Below are positions 15,722-24,730 of a DNA stretch of 35,842 nt, piece by piece. Numbering within the stretch: position 1 is the first letter of the stretch; each line of letters starts with the position of its first letter. The position numbers and the translations under genes are program-made. The notes under the pieces are model-generated. The model was not told the origin of the DNA. It did not search any database and saw only the letters and a program-made list of their open reading frames with translations. The stretch is from Gammaproteobacteria bacterium (GTDB taxonomy: Bacteria > Pseudomonadota > Gammaproteobacteria > UBA6429 > Thiohalophilaceae): NCBI GenBank assembly GCA_023135195.1, contig JAGLTQ010000061.1:1-35842 (forward strand), in the 5' to 3' direction.

Positions 15722-16093
15722 TTATTTACGCTTATCTAAACTAAAGGCACCAGCACCATGATCGGCTAACAAGAGTAGACCACCGGCTATGGCAAAGTTC
15801 TTCATAAACATGATCATTTGAGTTTGATCTCCAAGATTACTATGGAAGATAACAGCAGAAACAACCGTAAAGCCTGCTAAGGCATACGCCGCCCAACGTG
15901 TTTGCCAACCAACCAATACCGCCAGGCCAGCCCCCACTTCTACAAGAATGACCAATGGCAATAATATCCCTGGTACGCCCATTGATTCCATGTAGCCCTG
16001 AGTACCGGCATATCCCATGATTTTGTTCATTCCCGCCAAAATAAAAATATGAGCCAGCAATAGCCGTGCAATTACGCTACTATATTTGTTCAT
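15722..16093 (-). CDS. DoxX family membrane protein
   Basis: A 123-residue inner-membrane protein with four predicted helices (about 8-27, 44-62, 68-84 and 96-115). It has typical DoxX features: ARLLLAHIFILAGMNKI, the VEVGAGLAVLVGWQTRWAA block, and FMKNFAIAGGLLLLA. DoxX proteins are often paired with redox or thiol enzymes, but the biochemical role is uncertain. An AGGAG site lies close before the ATG. It is the first gene of the operon with yqjG and pirin and is divergent from the LysR gene. Confidence 0.9.
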   Translation of the reverse strand: MNKYSSVIARLLLAHIFILAGMNKIMGYAGTQGYMESMGVPGILLPLVILVEVGAGLAVLVGWQTRWAAYALAGFTVVSAVIFHSNLGDQTQMIMFMKNFAIAGGLLLLADHGAGAFSLDKRK

Positions 16094-16178
16094 TTTCCTT
16101 CTCCTTTATTTTTTTAATCACTAAACTCATTTTAGGCCAATTAATTAGATGTAAAAGTACAATATACTGCTGAAATCA

Positions 16179-16193
16179 ATCAGTTTAGCTGAT
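16179..16193. promoter_or_regulatory. Probable LysR-type operator (AT-N11-AT palindrome)
   Basis: ATCAGTTTAGCTGAT is a perfect 5-bp inverted repeat that fits the T-N11-A rule of LysR regulators. It lies 11 bp before the LysR start, in the 111-bp gap shared with the divergent DoxX operon, the classical position for joint autoregulation and activation. The sequence is seen; the binding is inferred. Confidence 0.6.
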
Positions 16194-16204
16194 ATATTTA
16201 TACG

Positions 16205-17101
16205 ATGAAAAACTACCCCCGAGTGACATTAGAGCAATGGCGAGTATTTCAAGCCATTATTGAGCAAGGCGGTTATGCTCAGGCTGCAACCTACCTACAC
16301 CGTAGCCAATCGGCGATCAGTTACTCCATGTCTCGTCTTCAGGAACAACTGGGAATTTCACTATTAAGGGTCAAAGGTAGAAAAGCGGTTTTAACCGAGC
16401 AAGGTGAGATTTTATTAAACCGATCACAGCGACTCATTGAAGAAGCTGCTGAAATTGAAAATTTTGCCCAGCATCTTTCTCAGGGACGGGAAGCGGAAAT
16501 CAAACTTGTTGTTGATGCTGCCTTCCCTAATGACTTGCTCATGAGCGCACTTGCACAATTTGCAAAACGAAGTCAGGGCACACGGGTGCAGCTACGTGAA
16601 GTCATTCTCTCGGGTGCCATTGATGCGCTGGTAAGTGATGAAGCAGAACTCGTTATAGGTGTCGAAACGCCTTCAGGCTACCTTGCCGACCCACTTATTG
16701 AAGTTGAATTAATTGGCGTAGCACATTCGGATCATCCCTTACACAAACTCGATCGTGAAATCACTTCTGCAGATCTCGCTCAACACATGCACGTTGTCAT
16801 TCGAGATTCGGGGCAACATGAAAAAATGGATGTGGGTTGGTTAAGCTCACAAGATCGCTGGACGGTGAGCAGTATTGATAATGCACTCAATGCAATTAAA
16901 CATGGTTTGGGATATGGCTGGATACCACGAAACAGATTGGTTGATGCATTTGAAACGGGGCTCCTTAAACCTTTGTTGCTTGAACAAGGTTCAACCTATA
17001 ATGCATTTTTATTTATAAGTTTTGGCCACCCGCAAAATATCGGGCCGGCGACAAGAGAGCTTGCGAACATAATAAAAAATACAGTGGAAAATGTAGCTTA
17101 A
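16205..17101 (+). CDS. LysR-type transcriptional regulator
   Basis: A 298-residue regulator with an N-terminal winged helix (residues about 7-66: VTLEQWRVFQAIIEQGGYAQ, then AATYLHRSQSAISYSMSRLQ, then LGISLLRVKGRKAVLTEQG) and a LysR effector-binding domain. The recognition helix QSAISYSMSRLQ is clear. The ligand is unknown. It is divergent from the DoxX-yqjG-pirin operon, with a palindromic candidate site in between, so it most likely controls that operon and itself. There is no evident Shine-Dalgarno before the ATG. Confidence 0.94.
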   Translation: MKNYPRVTLEQWRVFQAIIEQGGYAQAATYLHRSQSAISYSMSRLQEQLGISLLRVKGRKAVLTEQGEILLNRSQRLIEEAAEIENFAQHLSQGREAEIKLVVDAAFPNDLLMSALAQFAKRSQGTRVQLREVILSGAIDALVSDEAELVIGVETPSGYLADPLIEVELIGVAHSDHPLHKLDREITSADLAQHMHVVIRDSGQHEKMDVGWLSSQDRWTVSSIDNALNAIKHGLGYGWIPRNRLVDAFETGLLKPLLLEQGSTYNAFLFISFGHPQNIGPATRELANIIKNTVENVA

Positions 17102-17233
17102 AAATTGCAGTATTCTGTTAAGTCTTGATACACATACATACCCTGCAGGTTAAAATTCATTCTAATAGAACATATCACTTTGTTCGGATGTGAACGATGG
17201 GATATACAAACCGTTATGATTAATTTTTACTTC

Positions 17234-17259
17234 GGCCTTCGAATGAATTCGAACCTACA
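17234..17259. repeat. Single REP-like TGTAGGT hairpin
   Basis: On the minus strand this reads TGTAGGTTCGAATTCATTCG followed by AAGGCC. It contains a perfect palindrome, TTCGAAT-GA-ATTCGAA (17238-17253), behind the same TGTAGGT tail as the doublet at 6565-6684. It lies between the convergent ends of the LysR and sensor kinase genes. Confidence 0.6.
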
Positions 17260-17290
17260 TTCCTGATCGCGATTAAGTCCATAGAGGCTA

Positions 17291-19588
17291 TTATTCATCT
17301 AAAGTACGACGAATAGCGAAAGCAAGTTCTTTTATAGAGTAGGGTTTCTCAAGCAAACCCTTTATCAATGTGAGATAGATTTGCTGATGCCCATTACTGT
17401 ATTCAGCATGTTTAGAACTAAATCCAGAGGTTAATAATATCTTCAGGCCTGGCCACTTTTTAACGACCTCGAATGAAAGTTCAAAGCCGTCTATACCAGA
17501 CATGACGACATCACTGAAAACAAGATCAATATCCTGTGTTGTTGACAAAATATCAATTGCTTCTTTGCCACTATATGCCAGTAATGTCTTATAACCCAGC
17601 CGTTGCAGATACATCTTTGCTGTCTCAGCAAGAGACCTTTCATCGTCAACTATTAGAATCGTTTCCTCTCCACCTGGTAATTCTATTTTCTCTTCACCTT
17701 GCTGAGCATCATGTCCTTCAATAGCACGGCGAAGATAAATATGAAATGACGAGCCCACGCCTTCTTCAGAATAAAGTCTAATGGCTCCACCAGAACGTTG
17801 TACAAAGCCATAAACCATACTAAGTCCAAGCCCACTTCCTTTACCAAACTCTTTGGTAGTAAAGAAAGGATCAAAAATTTTCTTACGATTTTCTTCACTT
17901 ATCCCGGTTCCGGTATCGCTAACCGAGATCATGACATAGTCACCTTCACTGGCAATGTGTTCTTGTTGAACAAAAGCGGTATCCAGATGCTTATTGGCTG
18001 TCTCAATGATCAGCGTTCCACCTTCAGGCATAGCATCACGAGCATTAAGTGAGAGATTAAGGATTGCATCTTCAAGGTCGCCCGGATCAATATTAACAGG
18101 CCAAAGGTTTTCTGCGAGATGAACCTCTACCTGAATCACAGCAGTAACAGACTTAGCAATTAACTCATGAATATTTTCAATAAATGAGTTTATATAGGTC
18201 AACTCTTGCCCCTGATTATCTTGTCGTGAAAAATTAAGTAATTTACGTGTCAGTTTTGCTCCTCTCTCAGTACCAGCAAGGGCTTGCTCAATTCTCTCTA
18301 ATGCAACAGGTTGCCCACCTAGATCCATTTTAAGTAACTCGAGATTTCCCATGATGATACCCAAAAGATTATTAAAATCATGCGCTATACCACCGGTAAG
18401 TTGTCCGACCGCATCCATCTTTTGGCTATTACGTAACAACATTTCATTTTTTCTAAACTCTGTAACATCTTCTGCAACATAAATATAATGAGAGACGCTA
18501 CCATTATCATTTAAAATCGCTGAGGCTGACATCTGAATGCAGTACTCTATACCACGTGATGTGACCGTTGTTATTTCACAAATATATTTTTTATCTGCAT
18601 TAAGATATTCCTGAAGTAAGTTAAGTTGTTTTTTATCTGCCTCACTCTGTTCAAATAAAAATGAAATTGAACGTCCAACAACTTCACTTACCTCAAAGCC
18701 ACTAATTTTTTCAAACTGTGGATTTGCATACTCAATTATATTATCTGGACTACAAACAATAATTGAAACAGGACTCTGTTCTGTTGCCATTGATAAAATT
18801 TTCAACTGTTCTTCACGAGCCTTAAGTTCATCATATTGTTCATCAAGTCTTACTTTAGAATCTCTGATTGATAAAAGCATATTATTCATCGTATGTGAAA
18901 GTGTAGAAATTTCTGTAGAGCCATGACTGGGAATTAGTCCTGAAGGGATTCCTTCTTTATCGGTATGATTAATAGCTGTAATAATATTTGAGATTGGTTT
19001 TAAGATGAAAAAACGTATTGTTATAATAAGTGAAAAAATCAGTAATAAAGAAATGACTATTGAGTTTATTATTGTGTCTCTGATTATCTTATTGAGCTCT
19101 TGAGTCATAGACTGATTCGAAATGTATATGGTAACTGTACCAAGTTTTTTTCCTGTCGAAGATATAATGTTATCTTTATCTGAATAATAACAAGCTTCTA
19201 ATCGTTTAAGTTGCTCCTCATTTTCTGAATCAAAATTAATAATCTTTCCATTAATGTCCTGAATCTTCCCACTAATATAGGCATCTTTACCTAAAATTTT
19301 ACCCATATTGTAATCTTCTACAACAATGGAAAAATATGAACGATGCTCTATTTCATTAAATATTATATTGTCATACTCGTTAATTGAGTATGCGGCCATT
19401 AAATTGGTAATATTCTTTTGCAATGAAGCAATAGTCTGCCGTGAGCTCTGCTTCATCTCCTGAATAATCTTATTTTTTGTTGATATATAGGTATAAGATG
19501 ATTGTACTGACATTATTATAGTAACCATTGAAATAATAATTATCCCAAGGGTTACATAAAGCGTCGGCTTATAAGTAAATTTCTTCAA
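17291..19588 (-). CDS. Hybrid sensor histidine kinase (periplasmic sensor, HAMP, PAS, HisKA, HATPase, REC)
   Basis: A 765-residue inner-membrane kinase. TM1 about 11-30; periplasmic sensor 31-172; TM2 about 173-195; HAMP 196-248; PAS about 262-375; phosphoacceptor H403 in [15 protein letters not shown]-binding N-box NLSLNARDA (511-519); G1 box SDTGTGIS; G2 box [11 protein letters not shown]. The C-terminal receiver domain has phosphoacceptor D693 ([11 protein letters not shown]) and Lys748 (EKPYS). The H-box of HDFNN type is common in hybrid PAS kinases. No output domain or separate regulator is adjacent, so the partner is elsewhere. It lies 23 nt behind the binding-protein gene and probably shares its transcript and its signal. 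Confidence 0.95.
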   Translation of the reverse strand: MKKFTYKPTLYVTLGIIIISMVTIIMSVQSSYTYISTKNKIIQEMKQSSRQTIASLQKNITNLMAAYSINEYDNIIFNEIEHRSYFSIVVEDYNMGKILGKDAYISGKIQDINGKIINFDSENEEQLKRLEACYYSDKDNIISSTGKKLGTVTIYISNQSMTQELNKIIRDTIINSIVISLLLIFSLIITIRFFILKPISNIITAINHTDKEGIPSGLIPSHGSTEISTLSHTMNNMLLSIRDSKVRLDEQYDELKAREEQLKILSMATEQSPVSIIVCSPDNIIEYANPQFEKISGFEVSEVVGRSISFLFEQSEADKKQLNLLQEYLNADKKYICEITTVTSRGIEYCIQMSASAILNDNGSVSHYIYVAEDVTEFRKNEMLLRNSQKMDAVGQLTGGIAHDFNNLLGIIMGNLELLKMDLGGQPVALERIEQALAGTERGAKLTRKLLNFSRQDNQGQELTYINSFIENIHELIAKSVTAVIQVEVHLAENLWPVNIDPGDLEDAILNLSLNARDAMPEGGTLIIETANKHLDTAFVQQEHIASEGDYVMISVSDTGTGISEENRKKIFDPFFTTKEFGKGSGLGLSMVYGFVQRSGGAIRLYSEEGVGSSFHIYLRRAIEGHDAQQGEEKIELPGGEETILIVDDERSLAETAKMYLQRLGYKTLLAYSGKEAIDILSTTQDIDLVFSDVVMSGIDGFELSFEVVKKWPGLKILLTSGFSSKHAEYSNGHQQIYLTLIKGLLEKPYSIKELAFAIRRTLDE

Positions 19589-19611
19589 TGCTCAATATCT
19601 ACCAGTTATGT

Positions 19612-20616
19612 TTACTCTATGCCAAGAACATTTCTTTTAATTATTGGCAGTTTTTTTGCAATATTTTCTGTTGATATTGCAAGAATGGGTAATTGCAGAT
19701 TCTTTTTAACTTGTTTACCCTTTAAATGCATATCCATTGCGATAACGGCTTCTTGTCCCATTAAATACGGTTGTTGCATTGCTGAACCAACAAGGACACC
19801 TTGAGGAATCAGATCAAGGAAAACAGGTTCTGCATCAAATGTAATTAATAGAATATCATTTTTTTTACCCGCGTCCGCAATTGCACGTAATGCACCATTA
19901 TATCTGTCTGACCCTTGCAACCAGATTGCACGAAGATCCGGGGTATTATCAATTATCTCTTTACTCAACTTATAGGTTTCTTCTTCAGAAAAAGTAACTT
20001 GTTGCTTAATATCCGCACCTTTAATATTGGCCTCATCCATTGCCTGCATAAAACCAGCTGTTCGTAGCTGACCATTCAACCTTCTTTGAGGAATTGCAAC
20101 AATGCCAACCCTGCCCTTATCCCAGCCGAGTTTATGTAGTTTTTTGGTAAGCACTTTCCCTATGTCATAGGCGCCGAGTTTATTGTCTGATGAGATAAAA
20201 GATACGTACTCACCACCATCGGTTCCAATATCAGATATAACAACAGGTATCCCGGCACTTTTCGCAAGTTTCAAAATGGTAACGCATGCAGACGAGGTAG
20301 TAGGAGAAACAATGATTCCTGCAACATTATCTTTTAATGCCTTTGCAGTAAACTCTAATTCACGCCGAGCACTATTTTCAGCGCTATAAATTTGTAGCTC
20401 ATACCCTAATACGCTAGCTCTATTTTTAATGCCTCGGCCCATAATTTTCCAAAAAGGAATACGGGTATCAGAAACAAGATATACTAATTTTTTATTGTCG
20501 CGTACTTGTGCGCTGGAAAAGGCTCTATTGCCAGAAAAGGAAAAAAGTAGAAGAAGTAAAATTATTGCGATTATAGAAGGTGAATTATGAATTGTGTGGA
20601 TTCTTCTCGCATTCAT
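19612..20616 (-). CDS. Periplasmic substrate-binding protein, LacI/ribose-binding type (Peripla_BP_4)
   Basis: A 334-residue exported protein: a basic N-terminus, a hydrophobic core near residues 16-28 and cleavage around AFSSA-QV, with no lipobox. The mature part follows the type I periplasmic binding fold: VYLVSDTRIPFWKIMGRGIK, GIIVSPTTSS, GIPVVISDIGTDGGEYVSFI, GRVGIVAIPQRRLNGQLR, and LITFDAEP. These resemble sugar- and TorT-like binders. No ABC permease or ATPase is nearby, but a hybrid sensor kinase follows by 23 nt. A sensory co-receptor role is therefore more likely than transport. The ligand is unknown. AGGA lies 9 nt before the ATG, directly after a perfect inverted repeat. Confidence 0.9.
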   Translation of the reverse strand: MNARRIHTIHNSPSIIAIILLLLLFSFSGNRAFSSAQVRDNKKLVYLVSDTRIPFWKIMGRGIKNRASVLGYELQIYSAENSARRELEFTAKALKDNVAGIIVSPTTSSACVTILKLAKSAGIPVVISDIGTDGGEYVSFISSDNKLGAYDIGKVLTKKLHKLGWDKGRVGIVAIPQRRLNGQLRTAGFMQAMDEANIKGADIKQQVTFSEEETYKLSKEIIDNTPDLRAIWLQGSDRYNGALRAIADAGKKNDILLITFDAEPVFLDLIPQGVLVGSAMQQPYLMGQEAVIAMDMHLKGKQVKKNLQLPILAISTENIAKKLPIIKRNVLGIE

Positions 20617-20628
20617 TTTAGATTATCC

Positions 20629-20655
20629 TAATATATCTTAATGTAAGATATATTA
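20629..20655. promoter_or_regulatory. Perfect 12-bp inverted repeat upstream of the binding protein/sensor kinase operon
   Basis: TAATATATCTTA and its exact complement flank a 3-nt centre. It ends 13 bp from the ATG and abuts the AGGA ribosome-binding site. On the minus strand a TATAAT (20652-20657) overlaps one arm. It may be a repressor operator over the -10, or an mRNA hairpin that hides the ribosome site. A terminator for the upstream ligase gene is less likely, as no T-run follows and the stem is almost all A/T. Confidence 0.6.
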
Positions 20656-20737
20656 TAGACAAAATAAAATAAAACATAGTTATAACTTTAAATTTTATGA
20701 GAATATATTTCCTCGTCAAATTAACGCATTATAAATG

Positions 20738-22684
20738 CTATAATTTTTCCTGCAAAAACTTAGCTAATTCAACAATGGTCTGATACTCAAACAAATCGAC
20801 CACATCAACTTTATCTGGATATCTATCATCTATTTGTTGATGAATTTCCGCCAGGGTTAGAGAACTTATACCAGAGTCAAAGAAGTTATCATTAACACCT
20901 AAGGTACTACCTTCAATAACATCATCACATATATCTTTTAGTTCTTGCTGTAATGGCGATAATGATTCATCTGAAGATGTTTCTTTAGGTTTATTTAACG
21001 CATTTATTTCATTTAAGACATCAGCATATTCACCTTCCGCATAGGCATCCCCTAAAATACGACGTTGTACTTTTCCACTGGTTGTTTTAGGAATGCGTTT
21101 AACCGGAATAACATGGTCAATTTCAAGTCCTGACTGTTCATTTAAAACATGAGACGCTTGTTTAGCTAAAGCTATGAAGTCTTTAATGTCTGCACGATAT
21201 AAAATAAAGATAATGAGTTCATCTCGCTGTAATTTTTCATTCCATACGCCGTAAACAACAACTTTACCTAATTCCAGACCTTCTAGATTTAATAATAAAT
21301 CTTCCAGATCGTGCGGGTAATAATTTAAACCGTTAGCAAAAATAATATCTTTTGCTCGACCGGTAATAATAAGTTCACCATTGTGAATAAAACCTAAATC
21401 TCCGGTATCTAACCAGTTATCTTTTGATATAGCCGCATGGTTAGCTTCTTCATTTTTATAATAGCCTTGAGTTACGTTGGAGCCACTAATTTGAATACTG
21501 CCAACGGTATCATCAGCTAATACCTTTTCTTTATCTGCGATACGCACCAAACAATCTAAAACAGGTTTGCCAACAATGGCGAAACCTAATGCATCTTTAT
21601 TATCAGCATCGACAAATTTAATTTTTTCACTGACATTTAAACTATGACGATCAACATGTACAGCACGGTATTCTTCACCAGCAACTGGGAATGAAACCGC
21701 TAATGTTGCTTCTGCCATACCATACACAGTGAACATGGTTTCACGCTTTAAACCATACTCTTTCATTGTGTCTAAAAAGGTATCACACAAATCAATCGAG
21801 ATAGGTTCTGCACCGTTGTAGATAAGGCGAACGGAAGAGAGATTAACGTCTTCTATTGGTTTTTTACTTAAAGCTTTTAAAAAGTGTTTGTAACCAAAGT
21901 TAGGTGAACATAAAACGGTGGCTTTTTTCTCGCTAACTTTTTGCATCCATAATAAAGGACGGCGACTAAATAAATCCGTTGCCATCAAACACTGATTCAT
22001 ACGGTAAGCAATCATGTTTAAATGAAAACCAATTAACCCCATATCATGCGTTAAAGGCATCCAGCTAAAGCTGGTATCATTTTCGTTATACAAACCACCT
22101 TCGCCAATCGCATTAAGGTTAGTCATAATGTTTTTATGTGTCAGCATGACACCTTTTGGATCACTGGTAGAACCGGATGAAAACTGAATAAAGGCCAGAT
22201 CATCTGGCGCAGGTTCATGAACCTCACCTTTTTCTTTAGATGTTATATCTGCTACTAATAACGTTTTTTCTTTAATGAGCGTATAAGCCGCAGATAGTTT
22301 ATTATCTTCTGCATACTGTTGAAGCCGTTCTACATTATCTTCAGTTGTATATAAATGAGGACGTTCAAGCTTTTCAAAAACTTTAAATAATTTTGAACGG
22401 TGCTCATCACTGATACCAACAGCAATGGGGACTGGAATAATGCCACCTAAAATACAGGCCCAGTAAATATCAATAAATTCTTCATTACTGCGTAAGAAAA
22501 TAATGCATTCATCACCCGGCTTTAAACCACGTTGTTGTAGTGCATGAAGTTTATTTAAAGCACGTTCATATAAATCAGCATAGGTAATGATGACTTCTTT
22601 ATCTTTGGCTTCAATAAAAGTTATAGTACGGTCAGTGCACGCTTGCTTTTGCAAGGTTTCGACCAGGGTTGAGAATGTAATCAT
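20738..22684 (-). CDS. Fatty-acyl-AMP ligase fused to a C-terminal acyl carrier domain
   Basis: A 648-residue cytoplasmic two-domain protein. Residues 1-555 form an ANL-family ligase: P-loop FSSGSTSDPKG (168-178), WMPLTHDMGLIG typical of FAAL enzymes, YGMAEAT (321-327), WLDTGDLG (424-431), hinge region after GRAKDIIF, and Lys538 in TTSGKVQR. Residues about 572-648 form a carrier domain whose phosphopantetheine serine is S608 in DSGISSLTL. It should activate a fatty acid as acyl-AMP and load it onto its own carrier arm, the usual entry step of lipopeptide or polyketide routes. It lies 12 nt after the P450 gene, in one transcript. No ketosynthase, condensation or thioesterase domain is in the window. 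Confidence 0.93.
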   Translation of the reverse strand: MITFSTLVETLQKQACTDRTITFIEAKDKEVIITYADLYERALNKLHALQQRGLKPGDECIIFLRSNEEFIDIYWACILGGIIPVPIAVGISDEHRSKLFKVFEKLERPHLYTTEDNVERLQQYAEDNKLSAAYTLIKEKTLLVADITSKEKGEVHEPAPDDLAFIQFSSGSTSDPKGVMLTHKNIMTNLNAIGEGGLYNENDTSFSWMPLTHDMGLIGFHLNMIAYRMNQCLMATDLFSRRPLLWMQKVSEKKATVLCSPNFGYKHFLKALSKKPIEDVNLSSVRLIYNGAEPISIDLCDTFLDTMKEYGLKRETMFTVYGMAEATLAVSFPVAGEEYRAVHVDRHSLNVSEKIKFVDADNKDALGFAIVGKPVLDCLVRIADKEKVLADDTVGSIQISGSNVTQGYYKNEEANHAAISKDNWLDTGDLGFIHNGELIITGRAKDIIFANGLNYYPHDLEDLLLNLEGLELGKVVVYGVWNEKLQRDELIIFILYRADIKDFIALAKQASHVLNEQSGLEIDHVIPVKRIPKTTSGKVQRRILGDAYAEGEYADVLNEINALNKPKETSSDESLSPLQQELKDICDDVIEGSTLGVNDNFFDSGISSLTLAEIHQQIDDRYPDKVDVVDLFEYQTIVELAKFLQEKL

Positions 22685-22696
22685 AGATTTAGTTTC

Positions 22697-24013
22697 TTAT
22701 CTTTTGCTAAGTTTCATCATAATGCTGTTTTTGCTACGCAAGTTTACCTGGGGATCGAGTTCAACACCCTTTTCATCCGCAACATATTCAAGTTTAAATT
22801 TTTTCGCCATTGTGCCTAAATGAATTTGCATTTCGACAATACTAAAATAATCACCAATGCAACGACGTGGCCCGGCTGAAAAGGGAATAAAGGCAAACTT
22901 GTGGCGTTTTTTAATTTCTTCTGGCAAAAAACGATCGGGCTTGAACGCTTCAGGCTCATCCCAAAAATCCGGATGGCGATGTAAATAGTACGGTGCAAAG
23001 AAAATATTTGTTCCGGCAGGAATATCATAACCACACACTTTATCATCTACGATAGCAGTGCGTGAATACAACCAAACAGGAGGGTATAAACGTAGGGCTT
23101 CTTCAATTACCTGACGACTAAAAGGCATATTCCCCACTTCTTCAAAGGTCGGAATATCACCAGAAATAACCTTATCTGCTTCATCCTGAAGTTTTTTCTC
23201 TTCGGCTGGATTTTGTGAGAGTAAATACCACGCCCAGTTAAGCGTTGTTGCTCCAGTTTCGTGTCCGGCAATAATCAGCGTCATGACTTCATCGATAATT
23301 TCCTTATCAGTCATGCCTTCGCCGGTTTCTTTATCCTTCGTTTCCATAAAGGCTTCAAGAAAATCATCATAACGCGTCGAGGACTCACGACGTTCATCCA
23401 TAAGTTGTTGCACTAATGATTTTAAGGCCCGGAATTTCAGGACAAATTGCATATCACGAGCTAAATCATAAGTTAGAATCTCAAAGGGATTCTTTCCTTC
23501 TTGTTCAATCAACTTGTCCATGTCGTCGCTAAACAAACAGCGCAGAATAATTTCAAGCGAGAGTTCACTGGTTTCACTGGAGACATCCAGCAGTTCACTC
23601 TTTTCTGCTTTTTCCGTCCAGCGTTGCAGCCAGACTTGATTGGCCTTTTGCATCTTCTTCGCCAGGCCATCAATACACTTGCGGCTAAAGGCAGGTTGAA
23701 TCAAGCGACGCTGTCTGCGCCAAAATGCGCCATCACTGACAATAATGCCATTACCTAACAGCATTTTTACCCGCTCAAAACCGGGCCCTTTTTTATAATT
23801 TTCATGGTTTTTGACAAGAATTGCTTTTACAGCATCCGGGGCATTGATCAAAATGGTATTATTGCCCCTTGAAACAGGCTTGATCAGGGTAAAGTTGCCA
23901 TATTCTGCAATATAATCCGCAATTATCGGGAAAGATTCATCCGTGGTATTAATGTCATACGGCGTTTCCGGACCAGCCGGTAAATTGAGTGATTTAGTAT
24001 CTATTGAGGTCAT
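22697..24013 (-). CDS. Cytochrome P450
   Basis: A 438-residue soluble heme-thiolate monooxygenase. The I-helix oxygen-activation motif is AGHETG (249-254), the ExxR pair is E305-R308 in EEALRLYPP, the meander has [10 protein letters not shown], and the heme loop [10 protein letters not shown] (378-387) carries the axial Cys385. The sequence style ([32 protein letters not shown]) resembles the CYP4/CYP102-like bacterial groups that oxidise fatty chains, but I do not assign a family. No ferredoxin or reductase gene is nearby. It is first in a two-gene unit with the ligase and is divergent from the PPTase across only 22 bp, so promoters must reach into the coding regions. The ribosome-binding site is weak. 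Confidence 0.95.
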   Translation of the reverse strand: MTSIDTKSLNLPAGPETPYDINTTDESFPIIADYIAEYGNFTLIKPVSRGNNTILINAPDAVKAILVKNHENYKKGPGFERVKMLLGNGIIVSDGAFWRRQRRLIQPAFSRKCIDGLAKKMQKANQVWLQRWTEKAEKSELLDVSSETSELSLEIILRCLFSDDMDKLIEQEGKNPFEILTYDLARDMQFVLKFRALKSLVQQLMDERRESSTRYDDFLEAFMETKDKETGEGMTDKEIIDEVMTLIIAGHETGATTLNWAWYLLSQNPAEEKKLQDEADKVISGDIPTFEEVGNMPFSRQVIEEALRLYPPVWLYSRTAIVDDKVCGYDIPAGTNIFFAPYYLHRHPDFWDEPEAFKPDRFLPEEIKKRHKFAFIPFSAGPRRCIGDYFSIVEMQIHLGTMAKKFKLEYVADEKGVELDPQVNLRSKNSIMMKLSKR

Positions 24014-24035
24014 TTTTAAGAACTTTTAGGACAAT

Positions 24036-24716
24036 ATGTCAGTAGCGATACTATATTATAAAGTCAGTCAGGAAAGAATAAGTTCAGCCAAACTATCTGA
24101 ACAAATTGCCAACTGGATTGCTGAATTACCTGTACAAAAACAACAACAGGTTAAAAAAATACGCCAGCAAAACGATCAGGTATTATCTTTAGCAGGCCTG
24201 CAATTACTTAAATTAGGCATGGCTGAATTTTCTGATATTCCTTTTTCCTTATCTCAGCTCGAGTTTCCTAAGCAGGCAAAACCCTTCATTACTGCTGATA
24301 TTGATTTCAATATTTCTCACTCTGGTGATATCGTTTGTTGCATTATATCCGATACCGTCAAAGTGGGTATCGATATTGAGTTACAACGGGAAGTGAAGCC
24401 GGCAACACTAAAAAAGTTTTTAACTGAAACGCCCAACGCCGCAACGAGCGGTAATACTGAAAATAATATGCACGCGTTTTTCAATCTCTGGACAAAAAAT
24501 GAAGCCATTATAAAAGCGGCTAATTTTGGTTCTATTTATAATATGCATGATATTAAACACGAAGCCCATGGTGGCCACTACCAAAATCATTTTTGGTATA
24601 GCTATCCTATTGAGCTGGTTTCTGCGAATGACAATAAAGAATATACTTGCCATATGGCCTGCTCTGAAAAGATCACAGCACAAGATATTAAACTTAAACA
24701 AATTGATACATTATAA
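24036..24716 (+). CDS. Sfp-type 4'-phosphopantetheinyl transferase
   Basis: A 226-residue enzyme that moves the phosphopantetheine arm of CoA onto a carrier-protein serine. Diagnostic motifs are FNISHSGD (91-98), the Mg-binding GIDIE with D113 and E115, and FFNLWTKNEAIIKA (148-161) with E156 and K160. The size fits Sfp/EntD-type enzymes rather than the about 120-residue AcpS. Its most obvious client is the carrier domain of the ligase encoded next door. AGGA lies 4 nt before the ATG. It is divergent from the P450 gene and followed 14 nt later by the acyltransferase gene. Confidence 0.93.
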   Translation: MSVAILYYKVSQERISSAKLSEQIANWIAELPVQKQQQVKKIRQQNDQVLSLAGLQLLKLGMAEFSDIPFSLSQLEFPKQAKPFITADIDFNISHSGDIVCCIISDTVKVGIDIELQREVKPATLKKFLTETPNAATSGNTENNMHAFFNLWTKNEAIIKAANFGSIYNMHDIKHEAHGGHYQNHFWYSYPIELVSANDNKEYTCHMACSEKITAQDIKLKQIDTL

Positions 24717-24730
24717 AAAGGTACTTCAGC

